From Sipunculus nudus (Eukaryota > Annelida > Sipuncula > Golfingiida > Sipunculidae): 64,000 nt of DNA. Shown here one piece after another: positions 1 to 13,900 of this stretch. How positions within the stretch are numbered: the stretch's first letter is position 1; every line of letters begins with the position of its first letter. A program made the position numbers and the translations under genes. The stretch lies in the NCBI GenBank assembly GCA_026874595.1, contig CM049310.1:1242001-1306000 (forward strand), in the 5' to 3' direction. The notes below the pieces were generated by a model. It was not told the origin of the DNA and did no database searches. It saw only the letters and a program-made list of their open reading frames with translations.

Positions 1-1754
1 GAAGTGCTGTGTAAAGTATAAAGTTATAAATAGTGAGAGTGAATTGTACAAGTGTGGTTAAAGGTCACAGTTGGAAACCTACAAACCTGCATAGCCTCCT
101 GTCTGTTCTCCACCTTCCAACAGCCCCTCCGTACTGCCCTTCCCTGGTTCGTGGGACAAGGTACAGAGAAAGTTATCTAACAGAGGTCTGGATGAAACAT
201 CCCTGTTATTAACCCCAACCCCAAATTAAACAAAACACAGGCTAGGAACAGCCAGCAGGAGACGCATCACAACCTTGACAATGTTTATCAAGTCATTGTT
301 GCATGAGTTTCAAGGCACAAGGATGCACGGGGGAGGGATACAGGTGTAAGGATACATTAGTTAAAAGGACTACACAGCTACGGTTAGCATGCGATATAGA
401 AATCAAGGCTACAGACAAGGTTATACTACTCAAGGTCAAATTCTGCTGTAACCACAGCAACCTACCTTTGAATCCATCATCCTGATAAAATCCTTTTAAA
501 TAAAAAAGAAAACAAAGACTCCTGAGGCCAGTACACCATACTGAATACTGAACTAAACTGTATCTATTAACATTTCTTGAATCCAATTGTCACAATGATC
601 GAAACCCTGTCACACTTAAAATGTAAATAACTAGTTGTGCTATGAAGTCAGTACATTCAATTCAAAAAAAGGTTCTACCCCTTGAGTTCAACCCCTAAAA
701 TTCCAGGACCGGGTCTTAAATTTCATCTCATGAACCCAAATTTCTTTGTACATTTGGGTCTATAAAATTCTTCCATAGTGGAAGTTTTTAAATAGCTGTA
801 CACTCAAGTACTTCCTATAACAAAGGGTGTACGACATGCTCACTTTAAACAATGTAGAAATGTAAAAAGTCATAAAAAAGTTGTATAAGAGGAAGAAGTT
901 TACATGAAAGAGTTGATAGTTATAACAACATGAATAAAATGGGAAACACAACAAAAGGTCTGAAGACAATAATAATGAGGATAATTGTCTTATCCGCAGA
1001 AATATTTTAATTAATATTTGATCCTGACAGGTTTATTTCTTCAGCTAAGAATGTGTAAATTGAAAGTGTGTGAATTTCACACTTTATAAATTAACAAGAA
1101 ATAAATAACCATTATGAATACATAATACAATTTTATCATTCTATCATTGCTACAAGTCCTGGTTCAATGATTTGTTCAAATTTACTAAACCAATTTGGTC
1201 CCTTGTAATTTCAACCCCATTATGTACCTAAAGAACAAAGCATGAAGCTTGCACGCAGCTAAAATGTGTTCATTCCTCAATAAATTTGGAATAATGGACC
1301 AAAAAATGTGAAAATTCAAATATTATTAAGTGTCTATATTTATAGATAATTAATCACTGAAGCAGAGCCAGTATCTGATTGGGACCTTTCTCCTACCAGC
1401 AAGCCTTACCAATGAGCAACCAGCTTTGGATGTCATAGGTTTAACTGTGAGATACCCCAAGAATTTATTTTTTCTATTATTAGAAAATAATAAAATTTAG
1501 GAAAAGTCCTAATACTTAAGATGTTTAATATGCCATTGCTGCTGCAATCATATTTAAATTTTTAATTATCTGCAGATATAATGTTGACAAGTTATGTCAC
1601 ATTAATAAGAACTAGATTAAGATCTTCACATAAATGGACCTTATCACTGAATTTGGCATCACCACCTCAAATAATGGTTTTATCTTAAAACTATCTTTAC
1701 TTAAACTTAATACATGTATTAGCCACTAGATGGCAGCTCCTACGATGTACTGAC
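1..1754. other. Intron, no recognisable exon
   Basis: AT-rich sequence that should be intron of the CAMSAP gene, because the exon at 1755 ends with a donor and an open phase. I looked on the minus strand for the CKK signature (motifs like GPKLY, AHCCLAGKVNE, HLWQ) and found none. No long repeat is evident. Confidence 0.6.
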
Positions 1755-1916
1755 CTGCATTTCTGCTTTTGGGCTGAGGCTGAGAGGGGCTAGGGGGTCT
1801 CCTGAATGAGGGGCTAGGAGCTCGCTTAGGGTTAGGGCTCGGGATCCTCAATCGTCCCAAACCATAACCGAACATGGAATCAAGTCCTTCAGGGATACTG
1901 CATGCCAGAACCTTGC
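1755..1916 (-). CDS. CAMSAP: CAMSAP exon, S/P-rich linker before CKK (162 nt, symmetrical)
   Basis: Acceptor CTGCCTGCAG and donor GTCAGT; phase 1 on both sides, so it could be an alternatively spliced cassette. The peptide has IPEGLDSMFGYGLGRLR and then a proline/serine repeat (IPSPNPKRAPSPSFRRPPSP). I do not recognise a domain here; the placement just upstream of the expected CKK exons and the phase match to the exon ending at 4041 support it. Confidence 0.82.
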
Positions 1917-4900
1917 CTGCAGGCAGACCATGGAAAAGATGCACACATGCAGAAAACTCAAGCAAACAAAAGGCTAAAGAACATGCACAAACTTAAAATG
2001 TCAAAGGAGGGAGGTACTGACAAATAAAACTGCAGGGGCAGCATGCAACAACAATGCATTTAAGATCATTCCAAATTATGATATTAATAATTAGACATTA
2101 AAATATTATGTCCAATGCACACCCTCCCCATACAACTGTAACCCTTCATATATTACAAGGTGAAATTATTCACGATATATATGAAATCACTTCACCTTTT
2201 CATGTGCAACTGCTATTCAATGAAAACAATTTAACAATGTATTAGGAACCATAATATTCCAGGGCTTGAAATAATTTAGAGACTGTGGTTGTCTTTTTGT
2301 TAGTGAGGGTTTCAAATTTGGGATATTCGCGAAACAGAAATTATGGCGAGAATTTAACCAATGTGAATAAGAGACCCCATAGCTGAAATTAAGTCAGAAG
2401 GAAAAAGATTGCTACATTCCATCAAATCTTTCACATTATAATAATGAAGAGTGATTTCTATTCCTTCAATGTTCCCTTGGGTCCCCGTCCAATCGTTACA
2501 ATTTTTCTGTTCAAATTTTTATTTAATATAATTAATTCATATAATAATCGATATGCTGTGTAGATTAGACAATATGGTGACATTGCGTAAACAGAACCCT
2601 CACGAATCAATGGAAAAGTGAAAACGCGAATATGAAGCCAACCACAGTAGTTCTGATTAAAGCGGACTGAACTCCATCCTCAAAACTTTAGAATATGCAT
2701 GGCAATGTACTGATTGACACCTTGAAATGCAATATGCTTTATGTTTTTGTTTGTCCTTAGATCAACTTTCTTGAATTTGAAATGTTACGAATTCCCATAG
2801 AACTGTTTTTTATATATTATAGAAGCTTACAATATCACTTGAAGAATTCTGTGATAGTGAAGCTAAATTTACACAACCCATTGCATAGTATTAGTGCATT
2901 TTTTTTTTTATTTCAGGCTATATTCTGAGCACAAGGGGACTATGTTTTTTTTTATTTCAGGCTATATTCTGAGCATAAGGGGACTAAATACATCATTATT
3001 TTACTTATTGTTATCTGGAGTACAAAACCGTGCATCATTATTTCAAACCCTGGTTAACAGGTCAGTGTTTAGATTAATATACAACATACAGTCAGTGTAC
3101 AATATGAAACAACATTAGGAATGTAACAATGAACAATATTAACCAAACAGTTAAGATTTAATGAGAACATCAGAAAAGTCAGTTGCAAAAATGCTTCAAC
3201 TACATGCCCAGCTTATTCACATGAAATCAATTCTTTTTTATCAGAAGTGTAAAACTGCCTTATTTAGATATGTCTCTGCTTCAAATTTGACCCATTAAAT
3301 CAACAACAATTAAAATAACTGAAAATATGGTTAATATCCAATAATTTGAGTAACCTATTCCATCCAGATTATTAATATATATTTATATCATAATAACTTT
3401 GCTCTCAGCAGGAAGCATAAAGCCTGATAGGAGAGTAAAGCATGGTTGACACATCAAAGTCTCAAGGCAAAATATACTTTTAATTCATGTTGCATTTCTA
3501 TTACAACCAATACAAGATATAAAGGTCTGGAGTCAAATTTCAGTTGCACTTAGTGTATAATATAAAACAAGATAATAACTTAACCAAGCTGACTCCAATC
3601 CTGCTTAGAAAATAGTTTCAATACATCACAACAGGAATACAATCTGTTTATGTGCATCTGTCATGTGAATGCTCCAAAGTGATGTGGGGATGGTACCAAT
3701 GACCTCATGGAGAGACCAGGATGTAGGTAGGAACTGCTCCGAGGCAGTGACTCACAATGGCAATCAATGCTTGAAGCATGTGTGCAAACTGAAGGCATGT
3801 CATCAAATTTCAAATCAGCTTTACTCTCATGTTTAAATATTGAATATACTGAAGCTGCAATTTTCACAAAGTCAGAATTTGATAAAAGTGTGAAAAGGCG
3901 TGATATCATGTTTCAATCCTTTGTCATGCTGATGTATGTACAGCATTAAAATAATAAATACAACCAGATTCATGTTAATGGACTGGGGAAAGGCATCAGA
4001 TACATCACATTTCATAAGCAACTCCTCCTGTTAATGTTACCTCTGACAAAGTCTCCTGCAGGGCCTGGTGAACGTCCTCGGTACAGATCTTCTTGAGAGC
4101 TATGTGATGGGGAACTCGTTGAGTTCACGTCGTCCTGGTTAGTGGTCGCAGCGATGGCAGGGTAGCAGCTCTTGGGTCGTGCCTCTTTCTTCTTCGTTCC
4201 CTTTTGACGTCGGACGACGACTGGAGGCTCTGGAGCCTCCTCCTCTACATCCTGTTGGGTTTTTCGTTGTAGATACTGCTGGTAAATGGCCTCTCGTCTG
4301 GCCTTCTCGTCTGCTTTCTTCTGCTCAGCTTCTTCTTGTTTTTTCCTGTAACAGAGAATGCTGGGATTAATAACTGATTATGAACAGTGGAGTACAAATT
4401 GGTCACATATGCCTGTCAATACATCATAGTCTTGCATAGAACAGCATCAAAATATACTCAACAAGGCCTACAGGCCAAATGCGAACCTGTGCAAAGTTTG
4501 GGAGTATGAATTTTTAAAATTTAATATTGGTCCTCTTATGTCCTGCATATCTACCTTAGTCATTATGATTTAAGCAAAATGGACCTTTCGGACCTGCTAG
4601 TTTCGGATTAGGACATTTTAAAACTAGGATGTATCAGTCAGGATATTTCGGATATGTTCTTTTTGCCAGGGAGGATTATTGGGACAGATGAACGGACAAT
4701 TTGGCAGCACTGTTTCGGAGAAGAACATTTTTAAAAGTTTTTAGCTTTTTCCCTATAAAATCAACAAAAATGCAGTTAGCCAAGAAATATGCAAAATCCG
4801 ATAGAATTTTTTAGGCGACTAATTTTTTTGCAAAAAAATTGGTGATGCTAGCTTCTGCCCTTTTTGAGAGCTATGATGCACGACGGATGACGGACAATGC

Positions 4901-7900
4901 CACGACATCGCATAAGCTAACAGATTCGCTAAAATGTCTGGACCTCACCTGGTTGGACTGAGTGACCTCTTGACTTGGCATGTTGAAACTTGGCATATTG
5001 TCAAATCTGATTTCAAACAATGAAAGCTTTTTTCGATTGGCTACACTGCTTTTTAAAAGCTGCTTTAACCCAATCTCTTCTTATTAAACTGGCAGAACCC
5101 TACCATAGAATAATTCTTGTAAAGTTGAAACCAATCAGCTTAACAGTTTCATCATAAAACAGTGTATAAGGTAGAAGAGTCTAAAATTACATTTTTGCTT
5201 GTAAAAAACAGATAAATGTAGGTGGTGCCACCAATACCTCAATTTCAGATAAGTCTTATGTGACAAACATTGGCATAAAATTTGGTGATGATAGCTCCAG
5301 CCGTTTCTGAGATTTTAATTTTAGCGTGCTTTTTTGGACAGATGACTAAGTTCAACCTCCTGTAACTCGGCCAAAAATCACTGAACTGTAACCATTTGAA
5401 TAAACTTGAGAGTGATTGTTCCAGGAATCATTTTTGTGAAAAATTTGACAATTTGGCTGGACAGATTCGGAGAAGATTTAAAAAAAAAAAATTTCCCTAT
5501 AAAATCTAAGAAAATGCAGTTAGGAAAAAAAAAAAAAAATCTGACAGCGTTTTCAGATGACTGATTATTTGCAAAAAATTTGGTGATGCTAGCTCCTGCC
5601 TTTTTTTGAGATATCTAGGGTCAAAGTACAGACAACGCACCATTGCGTAAGCTCACAGGTTTGCTAATAAATGTGCCTGAATGAAGTAAAATTCTCCAAT
5701 GTAATGTGAACCCTGGTAAACATGCTAACATTTACTCAAACTGAAAACAACTTCAGGAAATAACTTAAACTCAAGGGAAAATTCACTCATACCTAGGTCA
5801 TTTTGGATAAGTTTCAGTAAGGGAGCCACTTCTTTCAAAATATCTGATTGTGATAGTTTAGTTTAAACCATGTTATTAACAATATTGCAAGAAAAGACTT
5901 TCTCTTGTAATAGAAATGAGGATCTCAAAAGAGGACCATAAATATACCTGTAACAGGATCATGACTGGAGCATCAATTAGATAATCAAAATTTTACACTC
6001 AGAGCTTTAAAAATTTAATATTTGGCAGAAATACCTTTTTGACTCCAGAAAAAGTATCACAATTTCAGAATTATTAAGAGGATCAAAATTTTACCATACA
6101 AAAAATTACTACTAGTGTCTGCAATGACTGTGTGACATACCTTTGTTTTTCCCGCTTTTTGGCCTCCTTTTCCTCTTTCTGTAATCGCTTCTTTTCTTGT
6201 TCCTCTCGCCTCTTCTTCTGCATCTCCATGATCTTCTTCTTCTTCTCTTCCATTTTATCTGGAGTAGGCTGCCAAGGTATGATAGCAACATATTACCTTA
6301 ATTCTAAGGACCATTCCCACTATTAAGTTTTCATCGCAGGCCCCACTGGATGATTTTCAAGAATTCTCAATTTGTTTCCATGCCAGGAATAACTCTACTA
6401 CTAATACTGCTATCAAAAGCCTATTTTTTTTTCAGTAAATGACATGGTGTTTCAAGACAATTATGCCTAAATATAGCTGCCATGGGGAGATGCTAAAATA
6501 CAAAATTATATAAAGTATATAATTAAGAGTAAGACTGTACTTGAGTGATTAATCACATGTAGATGTAGAATATAATTTTATCTGCTTTGTCATCCAGAAG
6601 ATTTACATCTTCTCTTTTGGTATATTACAAGCAAATGGAGGGACACTGAATTACAATGTCCATGTATGCCATGAACAAGAAAATTCTACAAAGAAAAGGG
6701 ATAATAGTGTAAACATTTCTGAACAAAGTCAATTCAATAATGAACTTGCTGGTATTAGTATTATCAACTCACCACATCCTCTGATATTTCCTCCACAATG
6801 AACCCAACCCCAGGTGACACATTTGGCGGGGGACCTGGAGGGCTGACTGGAGCTGGTCGCTGGGGAGACGTCTGCTTTGCAGGCTGGAAGGATGCCGGTT
6901 CTGCTCTAGCAATATCAGGTGTCACTCCATTAGAAGAGGAAGATTTCCCATTGGGAGAAGACTTCTGTGTCACATCTTTTTTATTTCTGCTCGGTAGTTT
7001 AGGTTTCTGTTTGCGTGGAGATCCAGAATCGAACGAGATAAAGAAGCCTTCGTTAGGCTGGTTTTGTGCTGCATCTTCAGCCGCATCCCCTTCAGCTGGA
7101 GATGCTACTGCAGGTGGTGACCTTTGCTGGGGCGAGCCTGACGGTGGGGAGTATACAGACCCTGGGCTTGTGATGCCTGGCGTACCTGTGGGGCTCGTAA
7201 TGCCAGACCCAGATAACACCTGTGGTGACTGTGGAGACTGGGCTGATAAAGACTGCAGCGACTGGACATCCAGGCCTGGAGCACCGTTCTGGGCTGCTTG
7301 TAGATCTGACATCATACCTCTGATTTCCATCGGTGACTGAACTGTTGTAGCAGCCCTTGCTGAGGACCCGCTGGCTGACAGTGGTTGGTACATTGTTTGG
7401 GTGGGAGATGGCAGCACCTGGTCAGCAGACACTGGTTGAGTATACTGCATCTGAGGTGGGGTAGTGTACTGATTCTGACCTTGGTACATCTGAGGGTATC
7501 CTGTCCCCTGGGGCATGGGGGTGGGGTACATGTGCTGCTGAGGAAACATATGTTGGTATGGAGCACTCCCTGGTGGCATACCTTGGTGGTAAGGATGAGG
7601 CATCTGCATATACCCAGCAACGCCAGATACATTCACCTGCCCGTAGTTCTGTGGGCCACCGTACGGCATCTGTGTCGGGGGTGGCATGAAAGTCTGCTGC
7701 TGCATGCCTGGTGCATACTGTGGTGCCACCTGCTGGCCTGTCATGTAAACCTGGGAGCCAAGGCCTGACATCTGTGAGGCTACAGGCACTGACGCTGGCT
7801 TGGCACTATACTCAGGTTCACTACCAGACTGGTGCGGATACAAGTAAAACGGATCCTGTCGCGGTGGGGATGGCGCCACTCTGGGAGGTGACGGAGCTAT

Positions 7901-10900
7901 CCTTGGTGGTGACGCAGCGATAACTTTCATTGGTTCACTACTGAACGGTGGACTATCTGTGCCACTTACAGACTTGGCAGCCATGCTTTTAATTTGCTCT
8001 TGCTCCAGTGAGAGCTTCATTATCTCTCCTTGCAGTTCACTTAAACTTGTGTTCAACTTTTCAAGTGAATTATTATAAGTATCACTAGATTTTTTTGATG
8101 GGTCTTTCTGCGATATTGAAATAGGTCTAGATCTTACAGTAGGTCTACCACTTGTTTTTGGTTGCGTCTCACTTGATGGTTTCTTCTTCTCCTTGCCCTC
8201 CACAGATTTAAGTTTAGGTTCATGACGTTTACGATCCTCCTTCTTTGCAGGCTCACTTTTTGTTTCTACCTTTTCTTCAGCTCCAAACCACTTTTTCTTT
8301 ACAGTATTTATGGTATCTTGTATGCCTTCTCTTGAGAAGGATCGTCCTAGCCTCGATGTGGAATCTACTGGTTTCTCCCTGGGAATTGGGAGCCTGGGTG
8401 CCGGGGCTGCTACATCAGCCTCCGCAACTTCTGCAGGTCTGGTTTCTGGCCTTTTGGGAGGTGTGTGCTCTCTGCCAATTCTTTCTGCAGGTGCTGCTTC
8501 ATCTGGTTCAGCCTCAACTACCGGCCCTTGTGGGCGATACGGAGGAATAGGCATTTCATCTTCATCCTCAACATCAATAGCGTCTTCTGGTTTAATTGGC
8601 TGTGAATCAGGACTTTTCTCCTCTTGTATTTTTGCAGTTTCCCCTCTCAGTTCTTTACCATTCTTACCCTTTGATATAACATGTATAAAGGCCTCTTTAC
8701 CCACTCTCTGCCTCTGTTTGTTTCTTTGGATCCCCATTTTGCGTTTTTCATTCTCTATCTGCCGCCTCCTTTCCTCTAGCCTCATTCTGATGTTGAGCAG
8801 CTCTGACGCCAGTGGCTGGGCACTGTCAGTTCGATCATCCCCATTATCTTTTCCATCTTCGTAGGTAGATTTCTGAGCATTTTCTTGCCAGGTTGTCTGA
8901 TTGGGCAGAGCAGCGAAGGTGGTCTTCTTTGGAGTTTTAGTGCTTTTCCCAGTGGTACCACCAGTGCTGATGCCACCGTTAGCCTGGACCAGCCCAGCGG
9001 ATGAGAAATCCCCACTCAATCTTTTACTGCTCATCTCAGCAAAGCTAGTTTTAGGGCTTGGTTTCCCGCTAGGTCTAACACTGTCAGAACTGACAGGTCC
9101 ATTTGTTACCCTTGATTGCTGTGACTCTGCCACATTCAAATAACCTGGCCTGGGAGAAGAGAGCATCCCTTTATCTTTACTTTCACTGTCTCTGTGATCG
9201 GCATATATCTTTTTTAGTTCCTGGTCGGAACTATCACTGGAACTCCTGGTCATGCTACCAGGTCGCATGGTTTGGAGTATACCCGGTATATGACTATCGA
9301 CCACAGGTATCCCAGCTGCCCTTGCGGCTTCCGGAGTATGAATCTGGTCATGTAAAGTAAAGCTTTGTGCAACAGGTTTATTTCTGTCGAAAGAAGTGGT
9401 TTGTGATGGGGGACCCATGACCCCGTTACCCATGGTATCCATATTGACGAAGAATGCTTGCCCTTTTGCCTTTGGCATCTCACTTGCCTGCTCCACTGGT
9501 GAACTAGTCGCTTCTGGCTGGGAGCTGGTCGTTTCACCGAAAAATGACACACTTTCTGTTGATGGTGTCTGATACGCTTCATCTGGTGTGGAATCTGTAT
9601 CAGAATCTCTTGTTACTTTTGCCGGTTTAAGATTGAGTGTAAGTGGTTTCGTAGGAGATACTGGGCTTTTCTTTCGTTGACTGTCGCCCCTTTCTGACTC
9701 TTTAGTGTGATTGGAAGATTTCTCTTTTGTAGGTCGAAGTTTGGCAGGCATGAGTGGCTCCACCTTGTAGCCAGCAGGAGATTCTTGTGTGTTCTTATGG
9801 GGTCCTGGGTTGTGACCTGGATTGTGAGGATTTCGTGCAGATTGTGCTGTGGTTCCGCGTGAGGACAGACTCTGTAATTCTATATCATTTGCATGCACAC
9901 CTCGCCCTGGTGACTGGCGAGTATGGCATTCTAGATCACTAATATCAATACTATTGTCTGTCATGTCATGACTAGCATCACTGTCTATACTAACATTGGC
10001 TAATAACGTCCCACTACTTGTAGCACTGTCTTTGCTCATGGCTATCACATCTGCTGAACTGACCCGTTTTGGAGCCATACTGAAATTAAATAACAAAATA
10101 TAATATGGAGTTACACATTCTTTGTCATTATTATACACAACAAAATATAGAACATGCATTCAATAATTCAAGCTTATCAATAAAGAGTTACACATTTTAG
10201 TGATTATTACATACAATTAAATATAGAATATGCATTTAATAATCCAAATTTATCAGAAAAGATGCATGTGAAATATATAAAATCATCATTACATATACAG
10301 AAGCATGTAAAGTGTTATTTAATTTGCCTGTAGGTTATCTTTAGACTAAAACCTCTTATTGACATAAACCTGAAGGACCATAAAGGTCAAAATTAAAAGT
10401 TTGTCACAGTCTTGGATCATGATGATATCACCTGTTCCATGAACTTAAATAGAAAATGTCCAGAGGACCTGAACCTCAGGCCACATGGAAACCCACATGA
10501 CGCTGCTATGAGAAAGGTCATTGCTATTTTTTGTAAAAATGCCAAAATTTTATAAGGAAATTCCCATAAAACAATTGGTTTCTTATCACATTTTAGTGGA
10601 AGGAATACCTTTGATTTATAAAAATCAGAACTTTCTCCAGTATGTGAGCAGATGTTCTTTATAAAAAGGATTAAACAAGAAACATAAGGTTATATTTTCA
10701 TACAAATATATTAGTTATTCACTTGCTGAAAGTAAGATGTACACCAGTTGTCATACTGTTTCACATGATATTTAATGTCCTGTGTATTTAATATATTTGA
10801 ACAGTCAGTGATGAACCTTTATAAGTATTATTATAATATTATTATCAGAGTATGCGAAATCCGTCGGTCCTGCGGACCTGACCGGCTAGATATCTGAGGG

Positions 10901-13900
10901 TCCGATAGGATCTCTAATTCAGCTGGACCTATTGTCCGCCTAAGAAAATTTTTGGTTTTGCACAACAGGGTCCACTGGCCTTTTTCCAACGATATCGTTT
11001 GATTCAGAGACCTATTTTTTTAGATTATTATAAAGCATGTGTAAAAATATCTGTGTAAACACTCCCACGTGCGTTTTCATGTTGCTCATTGCATTAGATC
11101 AGCAGACGGGCACAGAATAAAAACAGTCTTGATACACTATGTTACTGCAGTTACGATATCTCTGTGAAAGACGAATTCGTCGAGAATCACACTAATTGTT
11201 GTTAGCATCGACAATTATTTGCGTGGCAATAATCGGTGTGGCATATTAACCAGAGGCGTCAAGACTAGACAATTCGGTTCCCAAAACCATTCACAAGATT
11301 TTCACAGTTTCGCCACGCAGGCAAAACCAGAAGAGTTTTCCCGCTGGTTTGATGAAATTAGATATAATAATAGGCGCACATTGCACTAAAAATTAGGCAA
11401 GTAGCAGTTAAACATCAACGAGAGGAAATCCTTTTCATTTGCTCATATATAATGTGAATGTTCATCACCTTTCGGCATAAACAGAGTTCTTTTCGTTTTA
11501 CATATTTGTCAACCAGCGATGTCAGATTCTATTTTGACACCCAGACAGACCTCGGTGACTGACTGGTGATAGCCACGCCTACGTTCCTGTGATTGGCTAA
11601 GTGACGACTCCCATTAGCCAGAGAGCCAATCAGATGTTCATAGTAAGAATCTGCTCATGTGACTTCATTCATAAAATTTTTGGCGGGAATGAGTGTGCGG
11701 ATATCGGTCACGCTGTTCGGAAAAAGCTCAGGGTGTCCATGAAACTAATTTTTCAACCAAGACCATATACTATATGGCCCCGAGTAAAATTGGGCATATA
11801 AAGTATAATTTAATATTGATCCTGGCACTGACGAAGTCTAGGACGTGATCATAATCATAAGGTTAAATGTCCGATAAGATAAGAATTACGTGATTTCATG
11901 TTAATTAAGTGCCAGGGTTCTCGGAGCGGATCCTGTCTGTTACCACTCGCTTGAGGTCATTCTATTCAGAATTGATTCTGAGTATGATTCTGCCGCTAAG
12001 TGCAAGTCTGGCCCAGGTATAAGAGCGAAATTTTGACTTACGCAGTCAAATAAAATAAGATATGTCTGTAATTGTGACACATAAGAATTATAATAAGCTA
12101 ATATTTTCATCGCTGATTGTTATTTATATGTCAATATAGACACTGAATAATATTCAAGTTCATTGATTTTATTGAGAAAGGTAAAAAATATTAGTAACAA
12201 TAAAATTTATTTTTGGAAAAGTCAGTTCACGTCACTATCAACTGCCACATATAAAATATAAACATGTTTACAAATTTGAGAGGATATTCAGTATGGTTAT
12301 ATATTATAGGTGTAATTAACAGGTAAAATAATGCAGTTTAAGTTCCAAACCAGGAGTAGGCTGAATAGTGCACGGAAGTCTTGCATACAAATAAATATCT
12401 CCGAATATGTTAAAAGAGGTTTGTTTTATTGATATTCATAAATTCACAATAAAACTATTGACACTCATTGTTACATATGCTTTCTGCTTGTTACCGTTCA
12501 CTGAATTAACATACTTCATGGCAGGTCCTACAGAGATCTGACAGGACCGGCAATAGGTCTTCTGCAGCAGGACCCACTGTCCTGCTGAGGACTGGAAGTT
12601 TTCGCAAACTCTGTATTATTATTATCATTCTTATTATCTGTCCCCTACTTTGCCTTGATATGAGGCATTTTTTTCTCATAATTACTGATATTTCATTCAC
12701 TGATAAAAAGAGAGAGCTAATTTATCCAGGTTTTTCTGATATTCAAGATGTCAAACCCTGCAATGATAATATGTGACATTGAATGAGCCACAAAACCATC
12801 TCTTACCTAAACAACAACTGTCTTTCATATAAAATCTCACTTAACCAAGTTACTGTTCACCCAGGTACTGTTCAAATGATTAAATCTCTCTCTTACCTCC
12901 TGTCTTGAGATAAACTTGATGTGCCATTGGTAGTGATGGCAGTCCCAGGTAGACTTCCCTCCTCCCAAGCACGCACAGAGCCGCGTATGAGGTCACGGTC
13001 CTCTGCTGAGGTCAAAGAGCGAGACCTTCTCATATCTGTACGGTTAACAGAGACACAACACGAGACATGGGTTAGGACGACATGCACAGGCTCAACATGC
13101 AACATGCATACCATCATCACTTAGCCTTTTCTGGATTATTCAAGAGCCAATGGCTTGTTAGGCTTCCTATCTGCACAGGCTTCCACTGCTGATACAATGA
13201 ACTAACTTGTTACATCTGTCGATGATGCAAGGTAAACTACCTCTGGTGTTACAGATCTTATCTTAATCCTCTGACTGATAACGACTACAGTTGTACCACT
13301 TGAGTAGCTATTTAACACCTAATGCTGACACTACTTACAGGGAAATCTGTGTTTAACCTCCCTTGAATAAACCCCTTTCAAATACAGCCCAAAGGTTTCA
13401 GTCCTAACACTAACAGAAACTGAATCTACATGTACTGACTACCAGTTTATATTTAGCATCACTTTAAAATCATGTTGTCTACATTTGGAGAGCAATCTTT
13501 TCAAATTCATCCAAAATTTATTTCAAAATACTTTTTCTTCTTTGCAGTCCTCATGAACTCCACTTGTCAAATTAAGCAATATCCCTTCATACTATAATTC
13601 ATTCTTGTTTTTGACATCTCTAGAAAGTAACTGAGGCACTAGGCATTAAGCTACTGTTTTAAAATTGTAACCCTTTTGTGATTATAACCCTACGTATACA
13701 AATGGGAGCTTTATGGGATGATCTGTGCTGACAGAGACTGAGACTTGAATTAGACTCCTTGCTGTCCTTCTTGCTGCTGCCAGACATTAATTACCTCATG
13801 TTTGACATCTATGCTAGGAACATGACAATGCTCTCACACTAAAGAAACTTACCATTTATCTCTTCAAAATAAACTGGTCAGACCATCCATGTGATCAGGT

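Noticed and set aside
3661-3909. Minus-strand frame between two CAMSAP exons
   Set aside because: No acceptor and donor pair with the needed phase was found, and the flanking exons already join perfectly in phase.
6798-9942. Plus-strand open frames of 60-184 codons opposite the large exon
   Set aside because: They are antisense shadows of the CAMSAP coding exon, whose homology and splice pattern fix the coding strand.
13018-13035. Alternative acceptor (…GAAG|GTCTCG) that would let exon 31281 join exon 7 directly in phase
   Set aside because: It lacks a polypyrimidine tract, and the micro-exon at 24337-24407 offers strong sites, correct phase and family homology.
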